34,015 nt of DNA from Culturomica sp. (GTDB lineage Bacteria > Bacteroidota > Bacteroidia > Bacteroidales > Marinifilaceae). The position numbers and the translations under genes are program-made. The notes under the pieces were generated by a model that saw only the letters and a list, made by a program, of their open reading frames with translations, searched no databases and had not been told where the DNA came from. The DNA lies in the NCBI GenBank assembly GCA_031271755.1, contig JAISVB010000068.1, positions 1-34,015 on the forward strand, given 5' to 3'. Position 1 is the stretch's first letter; every line of letters begins with the position of its first letter. This document shows positions 8,609 through 15,933 of this stretch, in pieces.

Positions 8609-8826
8609 CGACAAAAGAGTTTCAATATGGTAGAAAAGGATTATTTACCACTCCGGATATGGCCGATACGAAACCGTCCCTGTTCACCATGACCGTCGAC
8701 TACATTCTGCTCTGGATGGCCGGAGTGTGGATCAGCCGCCTGTTAAAGAACCGGCTGATGGACGATGTGTTCAACACGGAAAATCATGAGTGTCCACTAA
8801 AAAGTCATAAAAGTCCTTTGAAATAA
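8593..8826 (+). pseudogene. Fragment of a MobC/TraG (VirD4-type) conjugal coupling protein
   Basis: The frame is open from 8593 to a TAA at 8824-8826, with an internal ATG at 8659 giving 55 codons. The stretch from residue 11 of that ATG frame, including LLWMAGVWISRLLKN and LMDDVFNTEN, matches from memory the region at the end of the N-terminal membrane domain of Bacteroides MobC proteins (family pattern LLMAGVWMSRLLKNNLMDDVFN). Intact MobC proteins are about 650-700 residues and carry the Walker motifs further on; those are absent here. After the TEN residues the match stops and unrelated sequence continues to the stop codon. This is a piece of the coupling-protein gene of a conjugative or mobilisable element, not a working gene. 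Short ATG translation cannot be excluded but has no expected function. Confidence 0.72.
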
Positions 8827-8894
8827 TTGATATTCAATCTGTTATAAGCGTTTTTTTCGAGGGAACGGATTTGAAATTATTTTTGCGGTCAGAA

Positions 8895-9066
8895 TCAGAC
8901 CGTTATGAGCTTACACACTTCCAGCGGCATGCTGTCCACGATCAGGCAGTCCGGGGCAAGGGATATGTTCTCCGCCATGCGTTTTCGGAGCGCATCGACA
9001 TGGGAGAACAAAGCCCGGCGGCGGCGAAAATTCGATTTCTCCTCTATGGTTTGCAATGTTTCCAAA
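8895..9066 (-). pseudogene. Internal fragment of an IS982-type transposase
   Basis: Read on the minus strand from about 9066 to a TGA at 8897-8895, the frame encodes about 56 residues including SNFRRRRALFSHVDALRKRM and then DCLIVDSMPLEVCKL. The arginine run followed by a VDSMPLEVCK block resembles IS982-family (DDE) transposases, where the D of VDSMP is the first catalytic aspartate. The match breaks immediately after CKL, where the family continues with a serine/arginine-rich stretch; the second and third catalytic residues are missing. Neither element end nor a target-site duplication was recognised. It is a dead remnant. Confidence 0.7.
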
Positions 9067-9099
9067 ATCTTTTGTAACTTGCACCGAACTGTGGATAAA

Positions 9100-9121
9100 A
9101 CCGGTAAAATTGTTTACCGGT
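9100..9121. repeat. Perfect 9-bp inverted repeat with 4-nt loop
   Basis: ACCGGTAAA (9100-9108) and TTTACCGGT (9113-9121) flank ATTG. No T run follows directly, so it is not an obvious terminator. It lies between the transposase fragment and the lipoprotein gene and may be an element end or an operator. Confidence 0.45.
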
Positions 9122-9196
9122 CAAATAATTCAACAGAAGCTATTGACTTTTTCCATAAGATGATAGAGAAAAAATAATAACAATGTAAATTCATTT

Positions 9197-9208
9197 CGGA
9201 ATATTCCG
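9197..9208. promoter_or_regulatory. 12-bp palindrome upstream of the lipoprotein gene
   Basis: CGGAATATTCCG is a perfect palindrome 29 bp before the ATG at 9238, next to TAGTTTG (9211-9217), which is one base short of a -7 element. It could be an operator; no regulator is known. Confidence 0.3.
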
Positions 9209-9237
9209 GATAGTTTGTGTATATAACGAAAAGCGCT

Positions 9238-10482
9238 ATGAGAACATTTACAACGAATGCTGTTATTGCAATTCTTATATTGACAACCAGTTGCAGCACG
9301 AAACCAAATACTAACCGAGCCTGGTTCGACCCGGAGGAAACATGGAACGTAGTGATACCGGTTTCAATCGGCGACAGTATCTCTGCGAAAATGTTTTTTG
9401 ATACAGGGTGCCAATATGGTTATCTAATGCTGGACTCTACCTTTTGTGCAGAAACGAATCTGCTGGCATCTATTAAGGAGTCTGGAATCAGAACACCCTA
9501 TTATCTCTCAGCCTTTGCAGCCCATAATCCGGCTTACACAAGAAGCGCAAGAGAATACAAAAATCCAATAATTCTGAATATAGGCAGTAATAATGTATGG
9601 TATAAGCCATTCCGGATATTAGACAGTAGGCGCGACTTTGCGATCAAAGTGGATGGTATGGCTGGATTTCCTAAAAATGATACCACCCGTGTTTGGGAAT
9701 TAAATTTTAGTCATAACTATTTGGAGATACACCCTGCTACAGACTTTAAGATGCCGGAGAATTGTTATGTATTGCCTTTAATAGAAGGCCCTCGGCCTAA
9801 TTTACCTCATGTTAGATTTCCTATAAAAATAACAAGTTCAAATGGAGACACCATCACCATCCATGAAACGTATTTAGTGGATACAGGCCTAACCCAAGAC
9901 ATGGTACTGACACCTAATTCGAAGGCTTTTGCTTTTTTCGACAAGCTGGACGATGCTCTTTTAGTAACAACAGCGGCAGGTTATCGAAGCCGTTATATTG
10001 TTGGCGCAGAGGTTTTTGACAATACAACCATTGATTCGTTGCGAATTTATACCGATCAATTTGCCGAAGTATTAATAAGAGCTGGAACAAAAGGAATATT
10101 GGGTTTGAATTTTCTCAAGCGATTTAATTTATTCTTCGATTTTAAGAATAAGCTACTGGGATTTCAGCCCACAGGTAAACCCTTTGAAAGGGCGGTCAAT
10201 CCCAATGTGACCCGCTTTTATTACTCCGCTTCTTTTACAAAAGACCAAAGATACATCGTGACGATGGTTGCCGACATAGTAGAAAATCCTCTGAAAGAAG
10301 CGGGGCTTCTGGTCGGGGATGAAATCACAGGCTGGGATGGCGTGAGCCTGAAAGAGCTGTTGGCCGGATACAGAGCAGAGGAAAAAGAAAAACGCACGGT
10401 TCATGTACTTGACATCATCCGGAATGGAGAAGCAATGCAATTAACCTGGCAAAGCATCGATGACGGATGGGCAGGAGATTGA
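9238..10482 (+). CDS. Putative lipoprotein, retropepsin-like aspartic protease fold with C-terminal PDZ-like domain
   Basis: 414 residues from the ATG at 9238; a start at 9217 would add seven residues before the signal peptide. The N-terminus is a lipoprotein signal (hydrophobic AVIAILILTTSC, lipid-receiving C19). Two DTG motifs, FFDTG (D55) and LVDTG (D215), each head a beta-rich half, as in two-lobe aspartic-protease-like proteins. Residues about 330-410 (GLLVGDEITGWDGVSLKEL) form a PDZ-like domain. Similar PDZ-tailed aspartyl-protease-like proteins are common in Bacteroidota, usually with unknown substrates. Base composition is visibly more AT-rich than the flanking genes, and it sits beside the mobile-element scar, so recent acquisition is likely. 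It is followed by the pirin gene on the same strand but with its own promoter between. Protease activity is inferred, not shown. Confidence 0.75.
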   Translation: MRTFTTNAVIAILILTTSCSTKPNTNRAWFDPEETWNVVIPVSIGDSISAKMFFDTGCQYGYLMLDSTFCAETNLLASIKESGIRTPYYLSAFAAHNPAYTRSAREYKNPIILNIGSNNVWYKPFRILDSRRDFAIKVDGMAGFPKNDTTRVWELNFSHNYLEIHPATDFKMPENCYVLPLIEGPRPNLPHVRFPIKITSSNGDTITIHETYLVDTGLTQDMVLTPNSKAFAFFDKLDDALLVTTAAGYRSRYIVGAEVFDNTTIDSLRIYTDQFAEVLIRAGTKGILGLNFLKRFNLFFDFKNKLLGFQPTGKPFERAVNPNVTRFYYSASFTKDQRYIVTMVADIVENPLKEAGLLVGDEITGWDGVSLKELLAGYRAEEKEKRTVHVLDIIRNGEAMQLTWQSIDDGWAGD

Positions 10483-10518
10483 TAAAATTTTAATGGCCGG
10501 TTGTTATAGTAATCCCCC

Positions 10519-10548
10519 TTGCTTTATTGGTTTCTTTGTGTACTTTTG
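10519..10548 (+). promoter_or_regulatory. Bacteroidota-type promoter for the pirin gene
   Basis: TACTTTTG (10541-10548) matches TAnnTTTG, and a TTG at 10519-10521 lies 19 bp upstream. The start codon is 57 bp further on. Confidence 0.6.
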
Positions 10549-10605
10549 TTATCACCAGGAAGAGATCTTGGAGAGATAAAAAAGAACAAACAAAAATGGA
10601 TTCCT

Positions 10606-11367
10606 ATGATTAAGCACATTGACAGTAAAAAAATGGGAAGAGGCCGGCACGGCTGGTTGGACAGCCATTTTCACTTTTCCTTTGCCGAGTACTTCAATCC
10701 CGAAAACATCCGTTTCGGGGCCCTTCGCGTCCTGAACGACGATATTGTCCAGCCGGGCGAAGGGTTTGGCACACATCCGCATCGCGATATGGAAATCATA
10801 TCCTATGTCATCAAAGGTGAGCTTTCCCACCGCGACAGTATGGGCAACGTTCACACGCTGACCAGGGGACAGTCGCAATACATGAGTGCGGGAACAGGGG
10901 TAACCCACAGCGAATACAATCACACGGAAAACGAGCTCCGGTTTGCACAAATATGGTTTTTCCCCGACCGGAACGGTTACAGGCCCAACTACGGCGATTA
11001 TCGTTTTAAATTAGAGGACCGGGTTGACAAGTGGCTGCCGATGGCGACCTCTTACGATAATACCCAAAACAGCGCGCCGATCAAAGTTCATGCCGACATA
11101 AACCTGTATTCCGCCATTCTTTTAAAAGGGAAACAGTTGGAATTTCCGGTGAACGGCGACCGTCAGGCTTATCTGGTGTTGTTTGAAGGCGAAGCGACCG
11201 TAAACGGCATCCGCATGCACATGCGGGACGCATTGGAAATCGTGAAGGAAGACATCGTCATTACGGCAGAAGAGAATGCCCATTTCTTACTGATTGAGAT
11301 GGCTTTTGACGAGGAGTGCTACAAAGAAAAATACGAGAGAAACGACGAGCAGTATAAGGGCGAATAG
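10606..11367 (+). CDS. Pirin family bicupin protein (YhhW-like)
   Basis: 253 residues from the ATG at 10606 (MIKHIDSKKMGRGRHGWLDS). The start at 10519 lies upstream of the promoter-like element and gives a non-family leader, so it was rejected. Pirins are metal-binding double cupins; E. coli YhhW has quercetin 2,3-dioxygenase activity in vitro. The four metal ligands of that family are all present at the same positions: H57 and H59 (GTHPHRDME), H101 and E103 (GVTHSEYN). The C-terminal cupin starts near residue 160. The physiological role in an anaerobe is unclear; some members are redox- or iron-linked regulators. It ends 3 bp from the stop codon of the maturase gene, tail to tail. Confidence 0.9.
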   Translation: MIKHIDSKKMGRGRHGWLDSHFHFSFAEYFNPENIRFGALRVLNDDIVQPGEGFGTHPHRDMEIISYVIKGELSHRDSMGNVHTLTRGQSQYMSAGTGVTHSEYNHTENELRFAQIWFFPDRNGYRPNYGDYRFKLEDRVDKWLPMATSYDNTQNSAPIKVHADINLYSAILLKGKQLEFPVNGDRQAYLVLFEGEATVNGIRMHMRDALEIVKEDIVITAEENAHFLLIEMAFDEECYKEKYERNDEQYKGE

Positions 11368-11370
11368 TAC

Positions 11371-12558
11371 TTATAGCCCCCTCCGCAGAGCCTCCATGAC
11401 ATTGGCGGGCGGGCGCCCGTTTGCAAGTTCGTTGCTCATGAAATCCATATAGGGGGCCACATGTTTGAAAAACTTGTGGTACCCCTTACACAAATAATTC
11501 AAGCCTTTTTCGCCCGTTTCCGTTTCCAGAATCCTGTTTTTGGGGCACTCCCCGTAGCAGGCGAACAGAAAATCGCACGCTTTACACCGGCCGGGTAAAG
11601 CCGTGTATTTTTGCCTGCCGAAATTTACCTGCCTGTCGGAATACATCATTTCCGTCAGTGTTTCGGCAGAGATATTCCCTATTTTGTATTCGGGAAAAAC
11701 AAAATGATCGCAGGCGTACACATCTCCGTTGAATTCCATCACTCCGGCGTGGCCGCACGTTCTTCCCAAAGTACAAATGCCCGGTTTTTCACCCGCCCAA
11801 TTGGCCAATGTAGCGTCAAAATACTGCACGTAGCAGGTTCCGACATCCTGTTTTACCCATTCGTCAAAGATAGCGATCAGAAAATCGCCCCATTTTTCGG
11901 ACGGTACGCACCAGGGCGCCAATTTCCCGTCCATCAGCTCTACGACCGGAGCAAATTGGATGTACCGGCAATCCATCTGTTTGAAAAAATGGTAAAATTC
12001 CAGCGGGTAGTCAACATTGTAGTCGTTTATCGCCCCCATGACATTGAATGCTACTCCGTATTTTTTCAACAGGGTGATCCCCTTCATCACCCCGGAAAAC
12101 GAAGGGCGTCCCTGCTTAGTTTTTCTGTATACATCGTGACAATGCCCGGGACCGTCAACAGATACTCCGACCAGAAAATGATGCTCCTTAAAAAACCGGC
12201 ACCAATCGTCCGTTAGCAACGTTCCGTTGGTCTGGATCACATTGTCTATTTGCCGGCGTCCGCCGTATTTTTTTTGTAGCTCAAGGGCTTTCAGGTAGAA
12301 ATTTTTGTTGCGCAACAGCGTTTCACCGCCGTGCCAGGTAAACAGCACCTGATCCATTGTTTGCGCACAGAGGTATTGTTCCGTGAATTTTTCCAACACT
12401 TCTTCGCTCATCACAGGGGTTTCGACCTCCGGATATAACTTCTTCTTCTCCAGATAATAGCAGTAGGTACATCCCAGATTGCATGCCGCGCCCGCCGGCT
12501 TTAGCATCACATACAAAGGACGTGCAAAAGGAGATATACAACTGGTGTCCGGCGCCAT
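11371..12558 (-). CDS. Anaerobic sulfatase-maturating enzyme (radical SAM, SPASM domain)
   Basis: 395 residues. It converts the active-site Ser or Cys of a sulfatase to formylglycine without oxygen. The radical-SAM triad is C26, C30, C33 (CNLGCTYCYYLEK), as usual for this family. The C-terminal cysteine-rich part holds the two auxiliary [4Fe-4S] clusters: CTLGRTCGHAGVMEFNG, VYACDHFVF, then CKACDFLFACYGECPKNR. The aspartate after YAC corresponds to the catalytic Asp (D277) in the Clostridium perfringens enzyme. The gene starts 3 bp after the sulfatase stop codon, so the two are co-transcribed and the adjacent sulfatase is the likely substrate. Length and motifs are complete. Confidence 0.94.
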   Translation of the reverse strand: MAPDTSCISPFARPLYVMLKPAGAACNLGCTYCYYLEKKKLYPEVETPVMSEEVLEKFTEQYLCAQTMDQVLFTWHGGETLLRNKNFYLKALELQKKYGGRRQIDNVIQTNGTLLTDDWCRFFKEHHFLVGVSVDGPGHCHDVYRKTKQGRPSFSGVMKGITLLKKYGVAFNVMGAINDYNVDYPLEFYHFFKQMDCRYIQFAPVVELMDGKLAPWCVPSEKWGDFLIAIFDEWVKQDVGTCYVQYFDATLANWAGEKPGICTLGRTCGHAGVMEFNGDVYACDHFVFPEYKIGNISAETLTEMMYSDRQVNFGRQKYTALPGRCKACDFLFACYGECPKNRILETETGEKGLNYLCKGYHKFFKHVAPYMDFMSNELANGRPPANVMEALRRGL

Positions 12559-12561
12559 TTG

Positions 12562-13902
12562 CTACTTCGGATTCTCCCGGTCAAAAAAACTCCCCTCCCG
12601 AAGCGCTTCTTCCCGTTGATTTTTAATAAGTTGCGACAATTCTGCCACCAGATCGGGACGGCTGTCCGACAAATCGTATTTTTCCGACGGATCGGTATAC
12701 AGATTAAACAGCAAAACCTGTTTCCCGTCAAAATAATCGATCCCCAACTGGCTGTAAGTTTTCACATGCAATTTCCACATACCCTTCCGCACCGCCATCA
12801 GTTGGTTGTTAATCCCATAATAGAAAAAGGGAACCGCTTCCTTATCTTCTCCCCCGTTCTCCCCGGTCAGGTACGATACGATACTTTGCCCGTCTACCGT
12901 CCGGTCGTCCGGAATATCGCCTCCCGCCAGCCGGATACAGGTGGCATACACATCCATAGCGTTGACCGTTTTTTCATTGACCTCCGGCCGGATATGCGCC
13001 GGCCATTGTACCAGACAGGGAACACGCACGCCTCCTTCCCAGGTGCTTCCTTTCCCGTCCCGGAACAATCCGGCAGAGCCTCCTCTTTCCCTCTGGGTCA
13101 GCCACGGGCCGTTGTCGCTCATAAACCACACAACCGTGTTTTCATGAAGCCCATGCGTTTTCAATGCCTTCAAAATTTCACCGACCCCCCAGTCCAGCTC
13201 CTCCACCGCATCTCCATAAGCCCCCCGCTTTGACTTGCCCGCAAAATTCTTCCCCGGATGCAGGGGGACGTGCGGCATAGCGTAGGGCAAATAGAGAAAA
13301 AATTTTTCCTTCCGGTGCCTCTCAATGAAAGAGAGCGCTTTTTTCGTATACAGGGCTGTTAACTGCGATTGGTCGGGATTCAATTCCAGGGTATCGTTCC
13401 CGTCCATCAGCGGTATGTCCGGATATTTCGGCGGGAGCATATCGTTGCTGTATGGAAAACCGACATATTCGTCAAAGCCGTTCTGCAGCGGCAGGTATGC
13501 TTTCCGGGTGCTTCCCAGATGCCATTTCCCGAAAATGGCCGTAGCATACCCCTGCTTCTTCAAGGCTTCGGCCAAAGTCAATTCATCCGGATGAATGCCT
13601 CTTTCGGCGTCGGCGCTCAACACCCACCGGAATCCCGAACGTATCGGATAACGCCCTGTCAGCAGGGAATAGCGGCTGGCCGTTGAAGCCGGCGAAGCGC
13701 TGTAATAGTTTGTAAACCGCATGCCGTCAATCCCCATCCGGTCCAAATTCGGGGTCTTGATATCCGGATGTCCGTTAATGCCTATATCGCCGTAGCCCAG
13801 ATCGTCAGCATACACAATGATGATATTGGGCGACTCTGTTTGCTGCTGCGCCATTCCCGATAAAGAAAGGGTCAGGGCGGGAATACACAAATAAGGTTTC
13901 AT
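12562..13902 (-). CDS. Ser-type sulfatase (arylsulfatase A-like), secreted
   Basis: 446 residues from the ATG at 13902, which begins a signal peptide (MKPYLCIPALTLSLSGMAQQ). An in-frame ATG at 13956 would bury the signal peptide and was not used. Metal site residues D33 and D34 are in IVYADDLGYGD. The modification motif is S73-T-A-S-R, followed by YSLLTGRYP, where S73 should become formylglycine. The common motif is C/S-X-P-S-R; here Pro is Ala, a known variation. GKWHLG and WFMSDNGPW supply further catalytic and metal-binding residues. It is likely a periplasmic sulfatase acting on sulfated glycans or other sulfate esters, but the substrate cannot be told. No polysaccharide-utilisation genes (SusC/SusD) are adjacent. 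It precedes its maturase by 3 bp. Confidence 0.93.
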   Translation of the reverse strand: MKPYLCIPALTLSLSGMAQQQTESPNIIIVYADDLGYGDIGINGHPDIKTPNLDRMGIDGMRFTNYYSASPASTASRYSLLTGRYPIRSGFRWVLSADAERGIHPDELTLAEALKKQGYATAIFGKWHLGSTRKAYLPLQNGFDEYVGFPYSNDMLPPKYPDIPLMDGNDTLELNPDQSQLTALYTKKALSFIERHRKEKFFLYLPYAMPHVPLHPGKNFAGKSKRGAYGDAVEELDWGVGEILKALKTHGLHENTVVWFMSDNGPWLTQRERGGSAGLFRDGKGSTWEGGVRVPCLVQWPAHIRPEVNEKTVNAMDVYATCIRLAGGDIPDDRTVDGQSIVSYLTGENGGEDKEAVPFFYYGINNQLMAVRKGMWKLHVKTYSQLGIDYFDGKQVLLFNLYTDPSEKYDLSDSRPDLVAELSQLIKNQREEALREGSFFDRENPK

Positions 13903-14095
13903 TTTTACTCCAATAACAGGTGTTTCATAAAAAAAGAGAACCGGGTGAAGATACAAAAACTTTCCCGCCTGTTACATGCATGATCGTTATTTTTACCTGT
14001 TTATTTTCGACCGGAGGGCGCTCCTTGCGTCTGGTCGACAAACGGTACACACGCTTCTGCTTGCGTTGGCGATCTGCTTTATCCGACGTTAAGAG

Positions 14096-14127
14096 TTTGT
14101 CTTATCGCTCGACTTGCACTATCTTTG
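14096..14127 (+). promoter_or_regulatory. Bacteroidota-type promoter for thiL
   Basis: TTTG (14096-14099), a 20-bp spacer, then TATCTTTG (14120-14127) give a full match to the -33/-7 consensus. This is the best promoter in the window. The start codon is 62 bp downstream. The rest of the 287-bp gap to the sulfatase gene shows no gene and no TPP riboswitch. Confidence 0.75.
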
Positions 14128-14189
14128 CCCCGATAACGGGTGCCGGCATTCGCCGTACAATAAACTAAGGAAGGGCAATTACACAGAGC

Positions 14190-15251
14190 ATGAGCGAGAA
14201 AAAGAAATATACGGAACTCTCCGCGCTGGGAGAATTCGGACTGATCGAACACCTGACACAAGGCATTACACTCAAAAACAACTCTACGCTGAAAGGGGTC
14301 GGGGACGATGCCGCGGTGCTGGATTACCAAAAGAAGAAGATTCTGGTAAGTACGGATCTGTTGATACAAGGCATTCATTTCGACCTGTCGTATACGCCGT
14401 TAAAACACCTGGGGTACAAAGCTGTTGCGGTCAATGTCAGCGATATCTGCGCCATGAACGGCATTCCCAAACAGATCACCGTTTCCTTAGCTCTTTCCAA
14501 CCATTTTTCGGTGGAAGGAGCGGAGGAGTTGTACGCAGGGATCTACCTGGCTTGCGAACAATACGGGGTAGATCTGATCGGGGGAGATACCACCTCTTCC
14601 GTCAGCGGCATGTGTATTTCCGTGACGGCTTTGGGAGAAGCCGGAGAGAACGGGATCGCTTGCCGCAACACCGCCCGTCCCAACCAGTTGATCTGTGTCA
14701 CGGGCGATCTGGGAGCCGCTTACATGGGATTGCAATTGCTGGAGCGGGAAAAGAGTGTTTTTGCCGGCCGGCCGGAAGCAGCCCAACCGGACTTTTCCGG
14801 GTACGAATACATTCTGGAACGCCAGTTGAAGCCCGAAGCCCGGTTGGACGTGATCCGGCTGCTCCGGGAAAAGAAGATCGTTCCGGCCGCCATGATCGAC
14901 ATCTCCGACGGGCTGGCTTCCGAACTGATGCACATCTGCCGGCAATCGGGGGTAGGCTGCAACATTTACGAAGAGAAGATCCCCATCGATTACCAGACAT
15001 TTAAAATGGCGGAGGAGCTGAACATGAACGCCACCGTCTGCGCCCTTTCCGGAGGAGAGGATTACGAATTGCTTTTTACCGCGCCCCTGGAGCGTTTTGA
15101 AGAACTCTCCGCACTGGAACACATCTCCGTTATCGGGCATACCTGCCAGGCATCGGAAGGGTGCCGCATGACCACCCGCGACGGCAATACCTTTGAACTG
15201 AAAGCACAGGGATGGACCAATTTCAAAACGACGGAAACAACTGAAAAATAA
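14190..15251 (+). CDS. thiL: Thiamine-monophosphate kinase
   Basis: 353 residues of the ThiL/PurM-like (AIR synthase) fold. ThiL phosphorylates thiamine monophosphate to the cofactor thiamine diphosphate using ATP. Family landmarks: GEFGLIEHLT (14-23), GVGDDAAVLDY (36-46) and STDLLIQGIHFD (54-65), which carry the Mg2+-binding aspartates; NVSDICAMNG in the middle; and DISDGLASEL plus SGGEDYELLF in the C-terminal half. The length is slightly above the E. coli enzyme (325). Other thi genes are not nearby. A strong promoter lies upstream and an unrecognised helical protein follows after 10 bp, probably in the same transcript. Confidence 0.93.
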   Translation: MSEKKKYTELSALGEFGLIEHLTQGITLKNNSTLKGVGDDAAVLDYQKKKILVSTDLLIQGIHFDLSYTPLKHLGYKAVAVNVSDICAMNGIPKQITVSLALSNHFSVEGAEELYAGIYLACEQYGVDLIGGDTTSSVSGMCISVTALGEAGENGIACRNTARPNQLICVTGDLGAAYMGLQLLEREKSVFAGRPEAAQPDFSGYEYILERQLKPEARLDVIRLLREKKIVPAAMIDISDGLASELMHICRQSGVGCNIYEEKIPIDYQTFKMAEELNMNATVCALSGGEDYELLFTAPLERFEELSALEHISVIGHTCQASEGCRMTTRDGNTFELKAQGWTNFKTTETTEK

Positions 15252-15261
15252 GTACAAAGCC

Positions 15262-15897
15262 ATGTCAGTATCCATACATGACCAAGATATGCCCGTTGAA
15301 GAGCTGTTGGAAAAAATAGATCGGTTGCGTGCATCGGGCAATCGGAAAGATCTCACCTCTTTGCTCCGGCACCTGCTTGAACGCCGCCGTTTCTATTACG
15401 GGGAAAGCGTCCGGCAGGAGGTGCAGGACGGGTTGAGCGATGCCTTGATGAAAGCCTTGCTGCTGGAACTGGACGAAGAAGAGGAGGAGGGGATCGAGGC
15501 GGCGGAGTTGAGTTATGCCGGCATCGGATCCGCTTTGTCCCTCCGGCAGGACGATCCGTCCCGTGTGGCGGAACTGTACAAACAGCGGCTTCTTTTGTTG
15601 CACTATTTCGGCGACAACCTCACGGATGCGGTGATCACGCTTTTTTTGGAAAAATACCGGACAAGCCACCTGTTGGAGGCCCGGAATCTGGCATTGGCCT
15701 GTATGGAGAAGATGCGGATATACGACCGGATGTGGCTGGAAGAGTATTTCCCCGGTTTCATCGACACCGATGAACAGCTCAGCGACGCCTGCGATGCTTT
15801 TGAAACCGACGGCGATCTGTCGGAAGAGGAGTTAAAGGAAGCGGAAACCCTGCACCGGGTATTGCACGCCTTTTTAAAATCAAAGTACAAAGGATAA
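15262..15897 (+). CDS. Unrecognised helical, acidic protein downstream of thiL
   Basis: 211 residues; I do not recognise the family. The composition is strongly charged and Leu-rich, so it is probably all alpha-helical. No signal peptide, membrane segment or metal-binding motif is seen. An acidic run, DEEEEEG, lies at 71-77 and joins a helical N-terminal part (HLLERRRFYYGESVRQEVQD around 37-56) to a longer C-terminal part containing LYKQRLLLLHYFGDNLTDAV. The regular helix pairs would suit a repeat-type (TPR-like) scaffold, but no clear TPR consensus is present. It starts 10 bp after thiL and is closed by a strong terminator, so the two form a transcription unit; a functional link to thiamine is not implied. 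Confidence 0.7.
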   Translation: MSVSIHDQDMPVEELLEKIDRLRASGNRKDLTSLLRHLLERRRFYYGESVRQEVQDGLSDALMKALLLELDEEEEEGIEAAELSYAGIGSALSLRQDDPSRVAELYKQRLLLLHYFGDNLTDAVITLFLEKYRTSHLLEARNLALACMEKMRIYDRMWLEEYFPGFIDTDEQLSDACDAFETDGDLSEEELKEAETLHRVLHAFLKSKYKG

Positions 15898-15900
15898 AGA

Positions 15901-15929
15901 AAAAAGCTGCCTTTCCGGGCAGCTTTTTT
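15901..15929. terminator. Bidirectional intrinsic terminator
   Basis: AAAAAGCTGCC (15901-15911) pairs with GGCAGCTTTTT (15918-15928), an 11-bp stem with T runs on both strands. It sits between the convergent thiL-unit and RRM gene and serves both. Confidence 0.85.
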
Positions 15930-15933
15930 TGCA

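Larger units (their letters stand above)
8263..9237. other. Non-coding scar with mobile-element remnants
   Basis: About 975 bp between the suf promoter and the lipoprotein gene contain no intact gene. Visible pieces, in order: short CTGTT/AACAG inverted repeats (8376-8430), four 23-bp direct repeats (8517-8608), a MobC-like fragment (8593-8826), an IS982-like transposase fragment on the opposite strand (8895-9066), a 22-nt inverted repeat (9100-9121) and a 12-bp palindrome (9197-9208). Fragments are from different element types, so several insertions and deletions must have occurred here. Confidence 0.6.

Noticed and set aside
8895-9066. Complete insertion sequence
   Set aside because: Two of three catalytic residues and both terminal repeats are missing.
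14090-14189. TPP riboswitch upstream of thiL
   Set aside because: The CUGAGA and ACCUGAUCUGG-type conserved parts of the TPP aptamer are missing.
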